A stretch of DNA of 64,000 nucleotides from Dethiosulfatarculus sandiegensis (GCF_000931935.2 NZ_AZAC01000011.1:186001-250000), one strand, 5' to 3'. Positions 1 to 9,794 are shown, numbered from the stretch's first letter. Notes: generated by a model not told the origin, from the letters alone. A program made the numbers and translations.

Positions 1-1056
1 TGGAAGAACAAAAAGTGGAAAACCTCCAAGAAACGCATTACCTGGCGTATGACAGGCCCCTGGGGAGCAGGACTTTTATTTTATGACTTCATGATCCATT
101 TTGCCGACAGTGTGAGGGCGGCCAGCGGTGGACGTTTGAATATCAAGGTGTTCCCGGCCGGAGCCATTGTACCGCCCATGGAGACCTTTGAGGCGGTGAG
201 CAAGGGAGTGGTGGATATCGGCCATTCCTGGCCCGGTTACTGGAAGGGTAAGAACGAGGCTTTTGTGGCCTTTTCCTCGGTTCCCTTTGGCCTGGACAAT
301 GAAGGCTATAACATCTGGTACTACGAGCGCGGCGGTCAGGAAATGCTTAACGAGCTTTACGGCCGTTTCGGCATGGTGGCCTTTTTCTGCGGCAACGCAG
401 GACAGGAGTTGGGGCTTTTTTCAAACAAAAAGGCCTCCAAGATGGAGGATTTCAAGGGCATGAAGGTCCGTACGGTTGGATGGTACATGGACATCCTAAA
501 CCGTCTCGGGGCATCGGTCACACCACTGCCCGGCAGTGAGATCTACCTCGGCCTGGAGCGCGGCATTATTGATGCCTGCGAATTTTCTTCACCCGCAGTG
601 GATCTGCCCATGGGCTTCCATGAGGTCACCAAGTATGTGATTGAGCCCGGCGCGCATCAACCTTCCTGCCAATTTGACATCTTCATTAACAAAAAGAAAT
701 GGGACGCCCTGCCTGAAGACTTAAAGGCCATCGTCTCCATCTGCGCCAAGGAAACCCAGCTCTGGTCCAATGCCTGGATCGAAAACTTAAACATCACGGC
801 CATCAAGGAAATGGGCAAAAAAGTTGAATATGTGGTCATGGAAGACGAGGCGCTGAACGAATTCGCCAAGACCACATATGAGTATCTGGAAGAGCTCAAG
901 GCCAAGAACCCGGATGTGAAAAAGGTCTTGGACTCCCAAGACAAATTCAAGGAAGATTTTGCCCCCTGGCGTGAGATGAGAGGCAGGCTGGTTCCCTGGC
1001 CCTATAAGACCTATACCAGCGGCTCCCAAAAATCGGTGGGCACCCATTTACAGTAG
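1..1056 (+). CDS. dctP: TRAP transporter substrate-binding protein DctP (5' end cut by window)
   Basis: Periplasmic binding subunit of a tripartite ATP-independent (TRAP) uptake system that captures an organic acid and hands it to the membrane pair encoded next. The frame is open to the first base of the window, so the true start and signal peptide lie upstream; the internal ATG at 49 sits inside the usual first beta-strand of the family (W-R-M-T-G-P-W) and is not a start. Family landmarks are FPAGAIVPPMETFEAVSKG and the DIGHSWPGYWKGK segment typical of TRAP binders for 2-oxo or hydroxy acids and lactate-like ligands. The mature length, about 335 residues, is normal. The gene is followed by dctQ (134 nt gap) and dctM in the same direction. 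The ligand cannot be read from sequence; the downstream CoA ligase suggests a short carboxylate. Confidence 0.93.
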   Translation, partial: WKNKKWKTSKKRITWRMTGPWGAGLLFYDFMIHFADSVRAASGGRLNIKVFPAGAIVPPMETFEAVSKGVVDIGHSWPGYWKGKNEAFVAFSSVPFGLDNEGYNIWYYERGGQEMLNELYGRFGMVAFFCGNAGQELGLFSNKKASKMEDFKGMKVRTVGWYMDILNRLGASVTPLPGSEIYLGLERGIIDACEFSSPAVDLPMGFHEVTKYVIEPGAHQPSCQFDIFINKKKWDALPEDLKAIVSICAKETQLWSNAWIENLNITAIKEMGKKVEYVVMEDEALNEFAKTTYEYLEELKAKNPDVKKVLDSQDKFKEDFAPWREMRGRLVPWPYKTYTSGSQKSVGTHLQ

Positions 1057-1189
1057 CCTACGAAAAAATCCCGACAAATCCTGAAACCGGTTCATGCCCT
1101 GAGCCGGTTTCAGGGACCGCAACACCTGCAGGCAGGGGCGGACCCATTACCTTGCCACATGCCAACCACATAAAAAGCGGGGATGAAAT

Positions 1190-1696
1190 ATGAACAAGCT
1201 TATCGATGCGGTGGATGGATTCACCGAATACACCGGCAGATGGATCGCGCTCCTCATCCTGCCGCTCATCTTTGTGGTGCTCTATGAAGTACTGATGCGC
1301 AGGGTTTTCAACGCCCCCACCACTTGGGCCTTTGAGGTCACGGTTTATTGTTACGGCGCTCATTTTATTCTGGGTATGGCCTACACCATGCTCTATGACA
1401 GCCATGTGCGCATAGATATTATTGTTCTTCAGATGCCGGAGCGCATCCAGTTATGGCTGAGGGTGATAACCTTTGTGATTATCTTTCTGCCCTTTGTGGG
1501 CATACTCACCATAGCTGCGGTCAAATACGCGGCCGAATCTTGGATCATGAACGAACACTCCTGGAGCGCCTGGAAACCGCCGCTCTACCCTTACAAAACC
1601 GTCATGCCCATTGGCCTTTTGATGCTCATGGCCCAGGGGATAGCCTGTTTCCTGAAAGATCTGAAAAAATTGAAGGGGGGCAAAGATGGAGCCTGA
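1190..1696 (+). CDS. dctQ: TRAP transporter small permease DctQ
   Basis: Small integral membrane subunit of the TRAP transporter, 168 residues, which supports the large permease and docks the binding protein. Four hydrophobic segments are visible (roughly residues 17-38, 48-68, 90-112 and 136-156), as expected for the family. The ATG at 1190 is preceded by a purine-rich AAAGCGGGG stretch that serves as ribosome-binding site. The 3' end overlaps dctM by 11 bases, indicating translational coupling and a fixed ratio of the two membrane subunits. Confidence 0.92.
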   Translation: MNKLIDAVDGFTEYTGRWIALLILPLIFVVLYEVLMRRVFNAPTTWAFEVTVYCYGAHFILGMAYTMLYDSHVRIDIIVLQMPERIQLWLRVITFVIIFLPFVGILTIAAVKYAAESWIMNEHSWSAWKPPLYPYKTVMPIGLLMLMAQGIACFLKDLKKLKGGKDGA

Positions 1697-3032
1697 AACC
1701 TTAGCCCTTCTGATGTTCGGCACCCTTTTGATAACCCTTTTTCTGGGGCACCCCCTTGCCTTCAGCCTGGGTATTTTGGCCACGGTATTCGGCCTCATCG
1801 GCACCGGCGGGGAAATAGACCTTCTCTTTGCCATGTTCGCCTCCAAGACCTATGGCGTCATGGAGGAATATGTCCTGGTGGCCGTGCCCCTTTTCATATT
1901 CATGGCCCAGATGTTGGACGCATCGGGAATAGCTGAAAAGCTCTTCAAAACCATGCATATCATCTTGGGTCCCATAAGGGGGGGGCTGGCCCTTGCGGTG
2001 ATCTTAGTCTGCACCATCTTTGCGGCCAGCGCAGGGGTGGTCGGGGCCACGGAGGTGGCGGTGGGGCTCTTGGCAGTGCCCGCCCTTTTAAGGAGAGGCT
2101 ATGACATTCCCCTCACCGCCGGGTCCATATGCGCCGGGGGCACTCTGGGAATCATCATCCCGCCGAGCATTATGCTGGTAGTCTACGGCAGCCTGGCCCA
2201 GGTAAGCGTGGGGCACCTTTTCACCTCGGCCATGTTTCCGGGATTGTTGCTGGCAGGCCTCTACATGACCTACATAACCATCCGGTGCGCCATCAAACCC
2301 GAGATGGGGCCGCCTTTACCCAAAGAAGAACGCATCTACAGCTTAACCGATAAGCTGAAGATGATATTGGTATCCCTGGTTCCGCCGCTGGCCCTCATCG
2401 TAATGGTCATGGGAAGCATCATCGCCGCGGTGGCCACGCCCACCGAGGCGGCGGGCATTGGATGTCTGGGGGCCTTTCTGCTGGCCATTATCTACCGCAA
2501 ACTGACTTGGGGAGCGGTCAAGGATGCCGCCATAGCCACCCTAAAAACCAACAGCATGGTCATGACGCTTTTTTTGGGAGGCAACGCCTTTCAGTCCATT
2601 TTCATGTATCTCGGCGGTTCAGACGCCATCAGCAACATATTACTAGGACTCGAAGTGCATTCGTATGTTATTCTGTTCATCATGATGGGATGTGTCTTCT
2701 TTCTGGGCATGTTCATCGACTGGTTGGGGATACTTCTGATTGTGGTGCCGATCTTCACGCCCATCGCCCTTGAACTGGAATTTCATCCGGTCTGGTTCGC
2801 GACCCTGATCTGCGTGAATCTGCAGATGGCTTTTTTGACACCACCTTTCGGCTATTCCCTGTTTTATCTAAAAGGCATTGCTCCCAGCGAGATGAGCATT
2901 GTGCACATCTACAGAGGTGTTGTGCCCTTTATTGCGTTGCAATGGGTGGGACTCATCATCTGCATACTCTGGCCTGAATTTGTTTTATGGCTGCCCAAGG
3001 CCATATTCGGGGCCGAGGCCATAGGCGGCTGA
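1686..3032 (+). CDS. dctM: TRAP transporter large permease DctM
   Basis: Ion-coupled transport subunit of the TRAP system, 448 residues with about twelve hydrophobic helices. Visible family motifs are the GHPLAFSLG start, the GILIP-like GTLGIIIPPSIMLVVYG loop in the first half, and the TPTEAAGIG and LTPPFGYSLFYLKG motifs in the second half, the last being the classic DctM signature. The ATG lies inside the end of dctQ. It is followed 16 nt later by a cytidylate-kinase-like gene. Substrate is unknown; the neighbouring acetoacetate-CoA ligase makes a keto or hydroxy acid a reasonable guess. Confidence 0.94.
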   Translation: MEPETLALLMFGTLLITLFLGHPLAFSLGILATVFGLIGTGGEIDLLFAMFASKTYGVMEEYVLVAVPLFIFMAQMLDASGIAEKLFKTMHIILGPIRGGLALAVILVCTIFAASAGVVGATEVAVGLLAVPALLRRGYDIPLTAGSICAGGTLGIIIPPSIMLVVYGSLAQVSVGHLFTSAMFPGLLLAGLYMTYITIRCAIKPEMGPPLPKEERIYSLTDKLKMILVSLVPPLALIVMVMGSIIAAVATPTEAAGIGCLGAFLLAIIYRKLTWGAVKDAAIATLKTNSMVMTLFLGGNAFQSIFMYLGGSDAISNILLGLEVHSYVILFIMMGCVFFLGMFIDWLGILLIVVPIFTPIALELEFHPVWFATLICVNLQMAFLTPPFGYSLFYLKGIAPSEMSIVHIYRGVVPFIALQWVGLIICILWPEFVLWLPKAIFGAEAIGG

Positions 3033-3048
3033 GCAAGGGGGTTCAAAA

Positions 3049-3873
3049 ATGGGAGTAATTACCATATCAAGGCAAAAAGGCAGCCTGGGAGACGATATAG
3101 CCTCCCTGGCCGCGGTTAAACTGGGATACCGGGTGGTGGACGCCAGGGAATACCACCGCCTGGCCCTAAAGTGCGATGAAAAGTTCCAGGGAGCCTGCGC
3201 CGCCTTTGAAACCGAAATGTCACTGGGTTTTTTTGAAAGGCTTTTTTTCAAGGAACCCGCCAACGCCAGCCTCTTTGCCTCTCTTAACTGTGAGTTGGCA
3301 TCCTCGGGCAATGTAATTCTTTTGGGCAGGGGAGCCCAAATTGTATTGAACAATGAACCGGGTGTTTTACACACCCGCATCCTGGCCCCCAAAGACCTGC
3401 GCATGAAGCGCATTGCCCAGAAAAAAGGCATTTCCATTGATGAGGCAGCCGAATACTTAAACCATTATGACAAACGAAGAAGGGCATTGGTGGAGAACGT
3501 CTTTGCCAAGGACCTCTCTGATTTCAGCCTGTATGACCTGGTTTTGAACACCGCCAACCTTTCAGCAGAATCCTGCGCGCTTTTGATTTGCCAGGCCAAG
3601 GAAATGTTGGGGGAAGGCACAAGTCAGCAGGCCTTTAAAGAGCGCATGGCCGGTATGGCGCTGGCCAAGCGAGTGGAGAGCGCGCTTAAAAAACAAATAC
3701 CCACCTTGCCGCACAGGGACATATCAGTGGAATGGGCGGGCGCGGAAAACCTCATACTCACCGGTATTGTAAGGGGCAAACGCAACAGGGAAATCGCCCT
3801 GAAACTGGCCCGGGAGCAACCAGGGGTGGGTTCGGTTACAGATGAACTGAAGACTATTGACTTAAGCTTTTGA
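3049..3873 (+). CDS. Cytidylate kinase-like P-loop protein with C-terminal BON-like domain
   Basis: A 274-residue protein of the cytidylate-kinase-like family (Pfam Cytidylate_kin2 type). It starts with the shortened P-loop MGVITISRQKGSLGDDIA, and has the internal LLGRGAQIVLNN strand and the ILAPKDLRMKRIA helix typical of these proteins. The last 60 or so residues (LILTGIVRGKRNREIA followed by PGVGSVTDELKTI) resemble a BON fold. RBS and spacing (AAGGGGG, 16 nt after dctM) place it in the TRAP operon. Members of this family are often found beside TRAP genes in Desulfobacterota, which suggests a regulatory or phosphorylating role in uptake, not nucleotide salvage. That is inference; no biochemical role is known to me. 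Confidence 0.72.
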   Translation: MGVITISRQKGSLGDDIASLAAVKLGYRVVDAREYHRLALKCDEKFQGACAAFETEMSLGFFERLFFKEPANASLFASLNCELASSGNVILLGRGAQIVLNNEPGVLHTRILAPKDLRMKRIAQKKGISIDEAAEYLNHYDKRRRALVENVFAKDLSDFSLYDLVLNTANLSAESCALLICQAKEMLGEGTSQQAFKERMAGMALAKRVESALKKQIPTLPHRDISVEWAGAENLILTGIVRGKRNREIALKLAREQPGVGSVTDELKTIDLSF

Positions 3874-3890
3874 CAAGGGAGCAACAGGAG

Positions 3891-5843
3891 ATGGCCAAAA
3901 AGCTTTGGGAACCGAACGCGCAAAGAATCGAACAGGCAAATCTGACCCCCTTTATCAAAGATGTAAACCAAAAGCAGGGACTTGATCTCAAAGACTTTTT
4001 CGATCTCCATCAATGGTCTGTGGATAATATTTCGGATTTCTGGGCAGCTATATGGGAATATGGCGGAGTCATACACTCCGCGCCCTATGACAAGGTGATC
4101 GACGTCCCGGAAAAAATGCCCGGCGCCAGGTGGTTTCCCGGCGCACGGCTCAATTTCGCGGAAAACCTGTTAAAGAGAAGAGACGACCACCCGGCCCTGG
4201 TGTTTAAACCCGAGCAGGGGCAGACCCGGAGCGTAACCTACCGGGAACTCTATGACCAAGTGGCCCGGCTGGCCGCAACTCTAAAGAAATTGGGGGTGGC
4301 GGCCGGTGACCGGGTGGCCGGTTTCCTGCCTAACATGCCCGAGACAGTAGCCGCCATGCTGGCCGCCGCCAGCCTGGGGGCGATCTGGTCTTCGTGCAGC
4401 CCTGACTTTGGCTTCCAGGGAGTGATGGACCGTTTCGGCCAGATAGAGCCCAAGGTTCTTTTTTGTGCAGATGGCTACTTTTACAATGGCAAAACCTTTG
4501 ATTCCCTGGAAAAGGCCTCCCTTATCACCCAAGAAATCAAAAGCATCAAAAAGGTAATCGTAGTCCCCTACACAACAGAGAATCCCAAGGCGGAGCTAAT
4601 ACCCCAGGCCATGTCCTGGGCCGAAGCATTGGGAACAGGCGATACGCCTGAGCTGGAATTTGTACAGCTTCCCTTTGAGCATCCCCTTTATATTCTTTAC
4701 TCCTCCGGAACCACAGGGGTGCCCAAATGCATGGTTCACGGGGCCGGCAATGTGCTTTTAATGCATATAAAGGAACTGGGCCTGCAGACAGACTTAAAAC
4801 CCGAAGACCGCATCTTTTATTTCACCACCTGCGGATGGATGATGTGGAACTGGCTGGTGAGCTCCCTGGCCTTTGGGGCCACGTTGCTTTTGTTTGACGG
4901 CTCTCCCTTTTATCCGGATCCGGGGGTTTTGTGGCGCTTTGCCCAGGACGAGGGCATGACCATCTTCGGCACCAGCGCCCGTTACCTGGCAGCTGTGGAG
5001 AACGCAGGCTACAAACCCGGCAAGGAATGCGACCTGACAGCCTTGAAAGCGGTTCTTTCCACCGGCTCCCCTTTGAGCGAAGAGAGTTTCGAGTTTGTCT
5101 ACCGGGATATAAAATCCGATTTGTGCCTTTCCTCAATTTCAGGGGGCAGCGATCTGGTAGGCTGTTTCGCGGCGGGCAACCCCATTGGACCGGTTCATGC
5201 AGGCCAGCTTCAGGCCAGGTGCCTGGGCATGGCTGTTCAGGCCTGGGACATGAGCGGCAAGCCCTTGATCGGCGAAAAGGGAGAGCTGGTCTGCACCAAG
5301 CCCTGGGTCACCATGCCGATCAAATTCTGGAACGATCCGAAAGGCGAAAAATATCAAGCAGCCTATTTCGACGTATTCCCCAATATCTGGCACCACGGCG
5401 ACTTCATTGAAATAACTCCTGAAAACGGGGTGATCGTCTATGGCCGCTCAGACGCCACCTTAAACCCGGGCGGGGTGCGCATAGGCACAGCCGAAATTTA
5501 CCGCCAGGTGGAAAACTTGGGAGAGATCGAAGATTCCCTGGTGGTGGGTCAGGAGTGGCAAGGCGACGTGCGGGTGGTCCTGTTCATCAAGCTGAATGAA
5601 GGTGCTATCTTAGATGAAGAACTGATCAAGACCATAAAAACCACCATCCGTAAAAACGCCACCCCGCGCCATGTACCGGCCAAGATCATAGCTGTGGACG
5701 ACATTCCCTACACCATAAGCGGTAAAAAGGTGGAACTGGCCGTTCGCAATGTGATCCATGGCCGGGAGGTGAAAAACAAAGACGCCCTGGCCAATCCCCA
5801 GGCCCTTGACCTTTATGACGGCCTTGATGAATTAAGCGACTGA
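3891..5843 (+). CDS. aacS: Acetoacetyl-CoA synthetase
   Basis: ATP-dependent acetoacetate--CoA ligase of the ANL superfamily, 650 residues, the usual length. It activates acetoacetate (or a similar 3-oxo/3-hydroxy acid) to the CoA thioester with release of AMP. The N-terminal cap contains the AacS-type [19 protein letters not shown]; the adenylation P-loop is [15 protein letters not shown]; the C-terminal catalytic lysine lies in [11 protein letters not shown]. The longest frame begins at a TTG at 3870 that would overlap the upstream stop, but the ATG at 3891 has an AAGGGAG ribosome-binding site 9 nt upstream and gives the normal AacS N-terminus, so it is chosen. The gene is the last of the TRAP operon and ends just before a strong terminator. 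Confidence 0.93.
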   Translation: MAKKLWEPNAQRIEQANLTPFIKDVNQKQGLDLKDFFDLHQWSVDNISDFWAAIWEYGGVIHSAPYDKVIDVPEKMPGARWFPGARLNFAENLLKRRDDHPALVFKPEQGQTRSVTYRELYDQVARLAATLKKLGVAAGDRVAGFLPNMPETVAAMLAAASLGAIWSSCSPDFGFQGVMDRFGQIEPKVLFCADGYFYNGKTFDSLEKASLITQEIKSIKKVIVVPYTTENPKAELIPQAMSWAEALGTGDTPELEFVQLPFEHPLYILYSSGTTGVPKCMVHGAGNVLLMHIKELGLQTDLKPEDRIFYFTTCGWMMWNWLVSSLAFGATLLLFDGSPFYPDPGVLWRFAQDEGMTIFGTSARYLAAVENAGYKPGKECDLTALKAVLSTGSPLSEESFEFVYRDIKSDLCLSSISGGSDLVGCFAAGNPIGPVHAGQLQARCLGMAVQAWDMSGKPLIGEKGELVCTKPWVTMPIKFWNDPKGEKYQAAYFDVFPNIWHHGDFIEITPENGVIVYGRSDATLNPGGVRIGTAEIYRQVENLGEIEDSLVVGQEWQGDVRVVLFIKLNEGAILDEELIKTIKTTIRKNATPRHVPAKIIAVDDIPYTISGKKVELAVRNVIHGREVKNKDALANPQALDLYDGLDELSD

Positions 5844-5849
5844 TGATTT

Positions 5850-5886
5850 AAAGCCCCAGGGACGCATAAGCGCCCCGGGGCTTTAT
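5850..5886. terminator. Rho-independent terminator between aacS and aquaporin (bidirectional)
   Basis: Arms AAAGCCCCAGGG (5850-5861) and CCCCGGGGCTTT (5873-5884) pair over 12 positions with one mismatch; the hairpin ends in TTTATT on the plus strand and is flanked by AAAT on the other side. It sits between two convergent genes and can end both transcripts. Confidence 0.85.
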
Positions 5887-5918
5887 TCCAGCCGGTCAAA
5901 ATGTCAAATCCGCCTAAA

Positions 5919-6638
5919 CTAACCCTCCGGTTTGGCGATAAAGTCATAGACAAAAGCCGCCACAGAGGCCCCCAATACAGGACCCAGACAGTAGACCGCC
6001 AGGAACTGCTGCCAGGGGCAGGCTCCGCCTAAAAGGGAGTTGCCTACATAAGGACCAAAGGTTCGGGCAGGATTTATGGATGCCCCGGTCAAGGGACCCA
6101 GGGTTATGATTATGCCTGCCACGGCCATTCCGATGATCCATCCGGCCCATCCCTTAGGGGCCCTGCCATCAACAGCCACGCCCATGATGGTGATCATGAG
6201 AAAAAAGGTGCCGACAGCTTCCGCCAGGATGCCCATGGGAAGGGTTATGCCTGCCGCTTGATTCACGGTTGTAGCCCCAAGGCCAAATTTAGTGCAGGTG
6301 GGCGGACCGGCGCAGGCGATAAAGACCAAGGAAGCCAGCACCGCTCCCACTAACTGAAAAATTATATAAGCCGGAACATCTTTCCAAGGAAACCTGCCCC
6401 GCAAAGCCAGGGCAATGGTCACCGCGGGATTGATGTGGGCTCCCGAAATATGGCCGAACACATAAATGGCCATGGCAACCGCTATGCCGAAGGCCAGAGC
6501 GATGGCCAAAATGTCGGAGAGCCCGTTCATCCCCATCATGCCCGCCACCACTCCGGCTCCGGGCCCTATCCAAACCAAAATAAAGGTTCCTACTAATTCA
6601 GCCAAATACTTCTGCATTGCCGAAGGTTCGCTACTCAT
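5919..6638 (-). CDS. Aquaporin / glycerol facilitator (MIP family)
   Basis: Six-helix MIP channel of 239 residues. Both half-helix signatures are intact: SGAHINPAVT near residue 65 and TGASINPARTFGPY near residue 185, so the pore should be functional. The arrangement resembles bacterial/archaeal AqpZ-AqpM proteins, but selectivity for water, glycerol or other small uncharged solutes cannot be settled by eye. Start ATG at 6638 with an AAAGGT element upstream. It lies 78 nt downstream of the DUF2193-like gene on the same strand, so the two may share a transcript that ends at the shared terminator at 5850-5886. Confidence 0.92.
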   Translation of the reverse strand: MSSEPSAMQKYLAELVGTFILVWIGPGAGVVAGMMGMNGLSDILAIALAFGIAVAMAIYVFGHISGAHINPAVTIALALRGRFPWKDVPAYIIFQLVGAVLASLVFIACAGPPTCTKFGLGATTVNQAAGITLPMGILAEAVGTFFLMITIMGVAVDGRAPKGWAGWIIGMAVAGIIITLGPLTGASINPARTFGPYVGNSLLGGACPWQQFLAVYCLGPVLGASVAAFVYDFIAKPEG

Positions 6639-6716
6639 ATTCTTATAACCTTTTCGCAGATGACCCTTGAAGCGAAAGCCTGATTACGGCTCCCGCCTCA
6701 AAGGTCACGAATCTGG

Positions 6717-8249
6717 TTAAATGGCAACATCAAATTGACAATAGCCCTTGGCGCCGGCTCCTTCACCGGTGACCATCGGCGAGTTGCGCTTGATCAGGGT
6801 TGTCGCCGCGCAGTCCTTGCAGCCTCTCACCGGAGAACCGGGTTGTCCGGGGGTCAAGGCAATGATGTTGGTCATCAAGGTGGCCGTGGCCACCTCGGGT
6901 GTGAGATAACAGGGGAAGTCCGACAGGCTCATCAAGGCGGCAAAGCGCTGAGTGATGGCACAGGCGGGATAAGTATAGCGCTGAGGATTTGCGATCACCT
7001 CGTGGTTGTCCACGGGATCAAGATCAACCAAAATTCCGTTTATCTTGCGGCCATTGCCGATAGGGCTGATATCCAAGATACGTTCACCACGCTTCATGAT
7101 ATCTATGAAGTCCGCGTTGTGCAGTTCATCCGCCTCCCCCCTTTTGGGGTTCATAGCCGCGTAGTTGCTGAAGCGCTTACTCAAAAGGTCTATCACCATG
7201 GGCACGGTGAAGCTGTCTTTCCAGAGGATATAGGCCGCTGCACAGGCAGGCGCGCCGGTGGCCACGGAAAGGACTTCAAAGGGGCTCTTAAACGCATTTT
7301 CAATGAGCCCTCTTTTGAGAGTATTTTCAAAGACGCCCATAACCGCCTCATAAACGGCAAAGACCATATCGTCCTTGAACATATTGTAGGCGGACTGGGC
7401 AATGTGGTGGCCAATGTCGCCCACGCAATAAGCGGGCACCGTCACGATGTTGGCCGGATGCACGCCGGCCTTTAAAGCCGCCTGTACATAGGGACGCATT
7501 TTTTCCTTGTACTGAGCCATGTACTTGCGGGTGTCGAAAGATGAATGCGGGCCGTGACCACCTAAGTTGTGACTGTCCATAAGTTCGGCCTGAGCCTCAA
7601 CCGGTTCGCTGTAGATCCGCATGAACTGGGCAACCTCCGCCTCCTCAGCCTCGGCGGCGGTCTTTCCGGCTTCCAAAGCGGCCCGGAAAGCTCCCCCCAG
7701 GCCATAGGAAGTATTCATGCCCCAGGATTTGGCAGAGACAATGGTGTGCTTGTGTTCCTTGGGGATCTCAAGACCAGCCAGAATTCGATTAACCAGATTG
7801 GGCACCGATCCACAGGAATAGGCAAAGTCCACCACGCAGGTCAGGCCATACATACCTCCGTAACGCCTCACGGCTTCGCGACCTATCAGGCTCTTGTTTT
7901 CCGAAACAGCGCCAATGAATTTACCCATGGAATCTTTAAAATCGGGGTCCTCTTCGTAGAGGATCTCTAATATCGGCGGGGTCTGATAGTGTTCCACAAA
8001 GGGATCATCTTCGGGACGGATGGTTTCGCACAATCCCAACAAAACCTCATAATGCGCAATAACCGATTGAACATGAAGATCAATAACTTCCGAAGACTGT
8101 CCTTCGGCGGGCCTCATTTGGTTGACCGCATCCACATAAGGTTTACAGTCAACCAATTTAAAATCTGCTCCACGTTTTTCCTTAATAACAGAATAAACCG
8201 ACTTAGTTGCCCCAATGGTTTCATTGATTATTTTTTCATAAATTGCCAT
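6717..8249 (-). CDS. DUF2193-like protein of unknown function
   Basis: A 510-residue soluble protein without signal peptide or membrane helix. I recognise it as resembling the DUF2193 family, known mainly from methanogenic archaea, from segments such as VKHYEV-like SVIAHYEVLLGLC, RPEDDPFVEHYQTPPILEI, RRYGGMYG, AKSWGMNTSYGLGG, IVTVPAYCVGDIGHH and SPVRGCKDCAA. Invariant-looking Cys, His and Trp residues (CVGDIGHH, GCKDC) suggest a metal or cofactor site. No function is established for the family. The start ATG at 8249 has a GAAAGG site upstream and a long AT-rich leader. An alternative reading as a methyltransferase of the MttB type was considered and not supported. Confidence is high that this is a real gene, moderate for the family name. 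Confidence 0.65.
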   Translation of the reverse strand: MAIYEKIINETIGATKSVYSVIKEKRGADFKLVDCKPYVDAVNQMRPAEGQSSEVIDLHVQSVIAHYEVLLGLCETIRPEDDPFVEHYQTPPILEILYEEDPDFKDSMGKFIGAVSENKSLIGREAVRRYGGMYGLTCVVDFAYSCGSVPNLVNRILAGLEIPKEHKHTIVSAKSWGMNTSYGLGGAFRAALEAGKTAAEAEEAEVAQFMRIYSEPVEAQAELMDSHNLGGHGPHSSFDTRKYMAQYKEKMRPYVQAALKAGVHPANIVTVPAYCVGDIGHHIAQSAYNMFKDDMVFAVYEAVMGVFENTLKRGLIENAFKSPFEVLSVATGAPACAAAYILWKDSFTVPMVIDLLSKRFSNYAAMNPKRGEADELHNADFIDIMKRGERILDISPIGNGRKINGILVDLDPVDNHEVIANPQRYTYPACAITQRFAALMSLSDFPCYLTPEVATATLMTNIIALTPGQPGSPVRGCKDCAATTLIKRNSPMVTGEGAGAKGYCQFDVAI

Positions 8250-9279
8250 TTTAATCAGCCTTTCTCTTGAGTGTTAAACAACAAAGCAAGAAGACCGTCA
8301 CTTTTACTTTATTTAAGGCAAAGTGAACCTGTTTTATGATTTAACTTAAGAGCGCACCTCTCCTTAAACTAGGAGCAAGCGCCCCAAAGCAGAGTCATAA
8401 TACGATTAAACTCAGATATATTTCTGTTTAATTAATTAAAATTTTGATCATTTGTTATTTAGCCCCCCAAAAAACAAAGGAAATTAATCATCCTCAAAAG
8501 GAAACGGCAGGATTAACTTCTTGGAATTCAATGACAAAGGTGGATATAGGCGGCGCAAAGCCTCAAATCTTATTTCATACAACAAACTATTTTTGCCACA
8601 TGAATCAGAAATAAAGGCTCTATTTGTCCCAAAAAAGACCAAGTCAGCCTCGTTTCAGGCAGCTTGGCTAATCACAAAAAAGCCAAGCCTATTACCTGTT
8701 TAACATTTTGGTATTAATATAAAAGCCAAAATGAAAACTCAGCAGGCAGCTTGGCCGATTAAACGCGGAAATCTAAATCAACCTCACTATCCCTTCCGCC
8801 GGGTAGCCCACAAGGACTCTTTGTAAAAACAGCCTAAAATAGAGTTACAATCATAGTCAAGACTCTTTTTAAAAATTTTTAATTTAGAACATATTGGTCA
8901 CCTAGATGAGATATAATTTCTCCATACCTTATCCATTCACTTTCAAATTAATTTATAAAATTTGCAGCCTTGGGACATTCACCTAATACCTCTACATCTT
9001 TTAGGAATTAAAAAAACAAACACTCATGCGCTTCATGCCCCATTTTTTGCAGTATTAAAACAAGACAAACCCAAAAAGGCTGGGTTTTATCAAGAACCAA
9101 ACAGGACGGAGCGAGTAAACAGGCATGGCTGAGAAAAATAGTATTAACGATAATAGTTTTTATAATTAATAAATAATGAATGCGTAATGGCGGCAAAAAT
9201 CACTAAAAAATAAAACCTGTCATGACCGACAGGTTTTTAACCGGCAACCGGTCCCTTTTGGGCGTGGCTCCGGGATTTA
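8250..9279. other. 1.03 kb AT-rich intergenic region without convincing gene
   Basis: No frame here has coding character; the 60-codon frame at 8521-8703 lacks a ribosome-binding site. The region presumably holds the promoter of the DUF2193-like gene (near 8260-8450). Two copies of the motif GGCAGCTTGGC occur at about 8658 and 8744. The first forms a perfect 8-bp inverted repeat (GCTTGGCT 8662-8669 with AGCCAAGC 8681-8688). A terminator closes the region at 9212-9237. Confidence 0.5.
9212..9237 (-). terminator. Terminator of the permease operon
   Basis: Perfect 10-bp stem AAAACCTGTC (9212-9221) with GACAGGTTTT (9228-9237) and 6-nt loop. Read on the minus strand it is followed by TTTTATTTTTT, a good U-tract, 43 nt past the stop of the 9280-9789 gene. 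The plus-strand side also ends in a short T run. Confidence 0.85.
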
Positions 9280-9789
9280 CTATTCAGCTGCCTTTTCCTT
9301 GCCGGGGTTGGTCATGATCCCCACCCCCCAACCCATTACAAGTGAGCTTATAAGAGTCAAAACCGTTAGCAGCAGACTGAACATCCAGCCAAAATAAGAA
9401 ATCATCACAGGCAGGAGTATGGGCTTTACAGCCCGAGCCCCCAAAAACGTGGCCAGATTGGCCTGACTGCCGCCCTTTTCCTTTATCCCCTTTAGTAAAG
9501 GGAACCAGGCCATTATGGGGCCCATGGAGATAACGCCGCCCAGGATAGACAAGACCGGCCCCTTATATCCTGCTCCACGGCCCACAAGCCCGGCCACCTT
9601 TTCAGACCGCACCAACTTATTCATAAACGTCATGATCACAAAGACCAGGCAAAGCGGCCCTATCACAGTCTTGAGCATTTGCAGAGAAGACTTGCACACA
9701 CCCAGCCCTTTAGCCGGGTCCCAGATCCAAAGCACGCCGTAGGCGAGGCAGACCAGCAAGGGAAAAACCATCTTCCTTAGAAAAGTCAT
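9280..9789 (-). CDS. Permease half (ArsP/DUF318-like), second subunit
   Basis: A 169-residue membrane protein with about four to five hydrophobic helices. The segments GGVISMGPIMAWFPLLKGIKE and TFLGARAVKPILLP match one half of the ArsP_1/DUF318 permease fold, which in bacteria is usually a single protein with two similar halves. The upstream gene encodes the other half, so the two proteins would assemble into one transporter. A longer frame starts at 9837 inside the preceding gene; the ATG at 9789, 5 nt after the preceding stop, gives a normal start and is preferred. Substrate is unknown. Confidence 0.72.
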   Translation of the reverse strand: MTFLRKMVFPLLVCLAYGVLWIWDPAKGLGVCKSSLQMLKTVIGPLCLVFVIMTFMNKLVRSEKVAGLVGRGAGYKGPVLSILGGVISMGPIMAWFPLLKGIKEKGGSQANLATFLGARAVKPILLPVMISYFGWMFSLLLTVLTLISSLVMGWGVGIMTNPGKEKAAE

Positions 9790-9794
9790 CGTCT

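Noticed and set aside
6735..7475. 246-codon plus-strand frame opposite the DUF2193-like gene
   Set aside because: Shadow frame; the minus-strand protein has clear conserved motifs and a ribosome site.
6717..8249. Trimethylamine methyltransferase (MttB-like) identity for this gene
   Set aside because: Length is similar, but MttB sequence motifs are absent and the segments agree better with DUF2193.
8521..8703. 60-codon plus-strand frame in the long AT-rich gap
   Set aside because: No ribosome site, low-complexity composition and no family resemblance.
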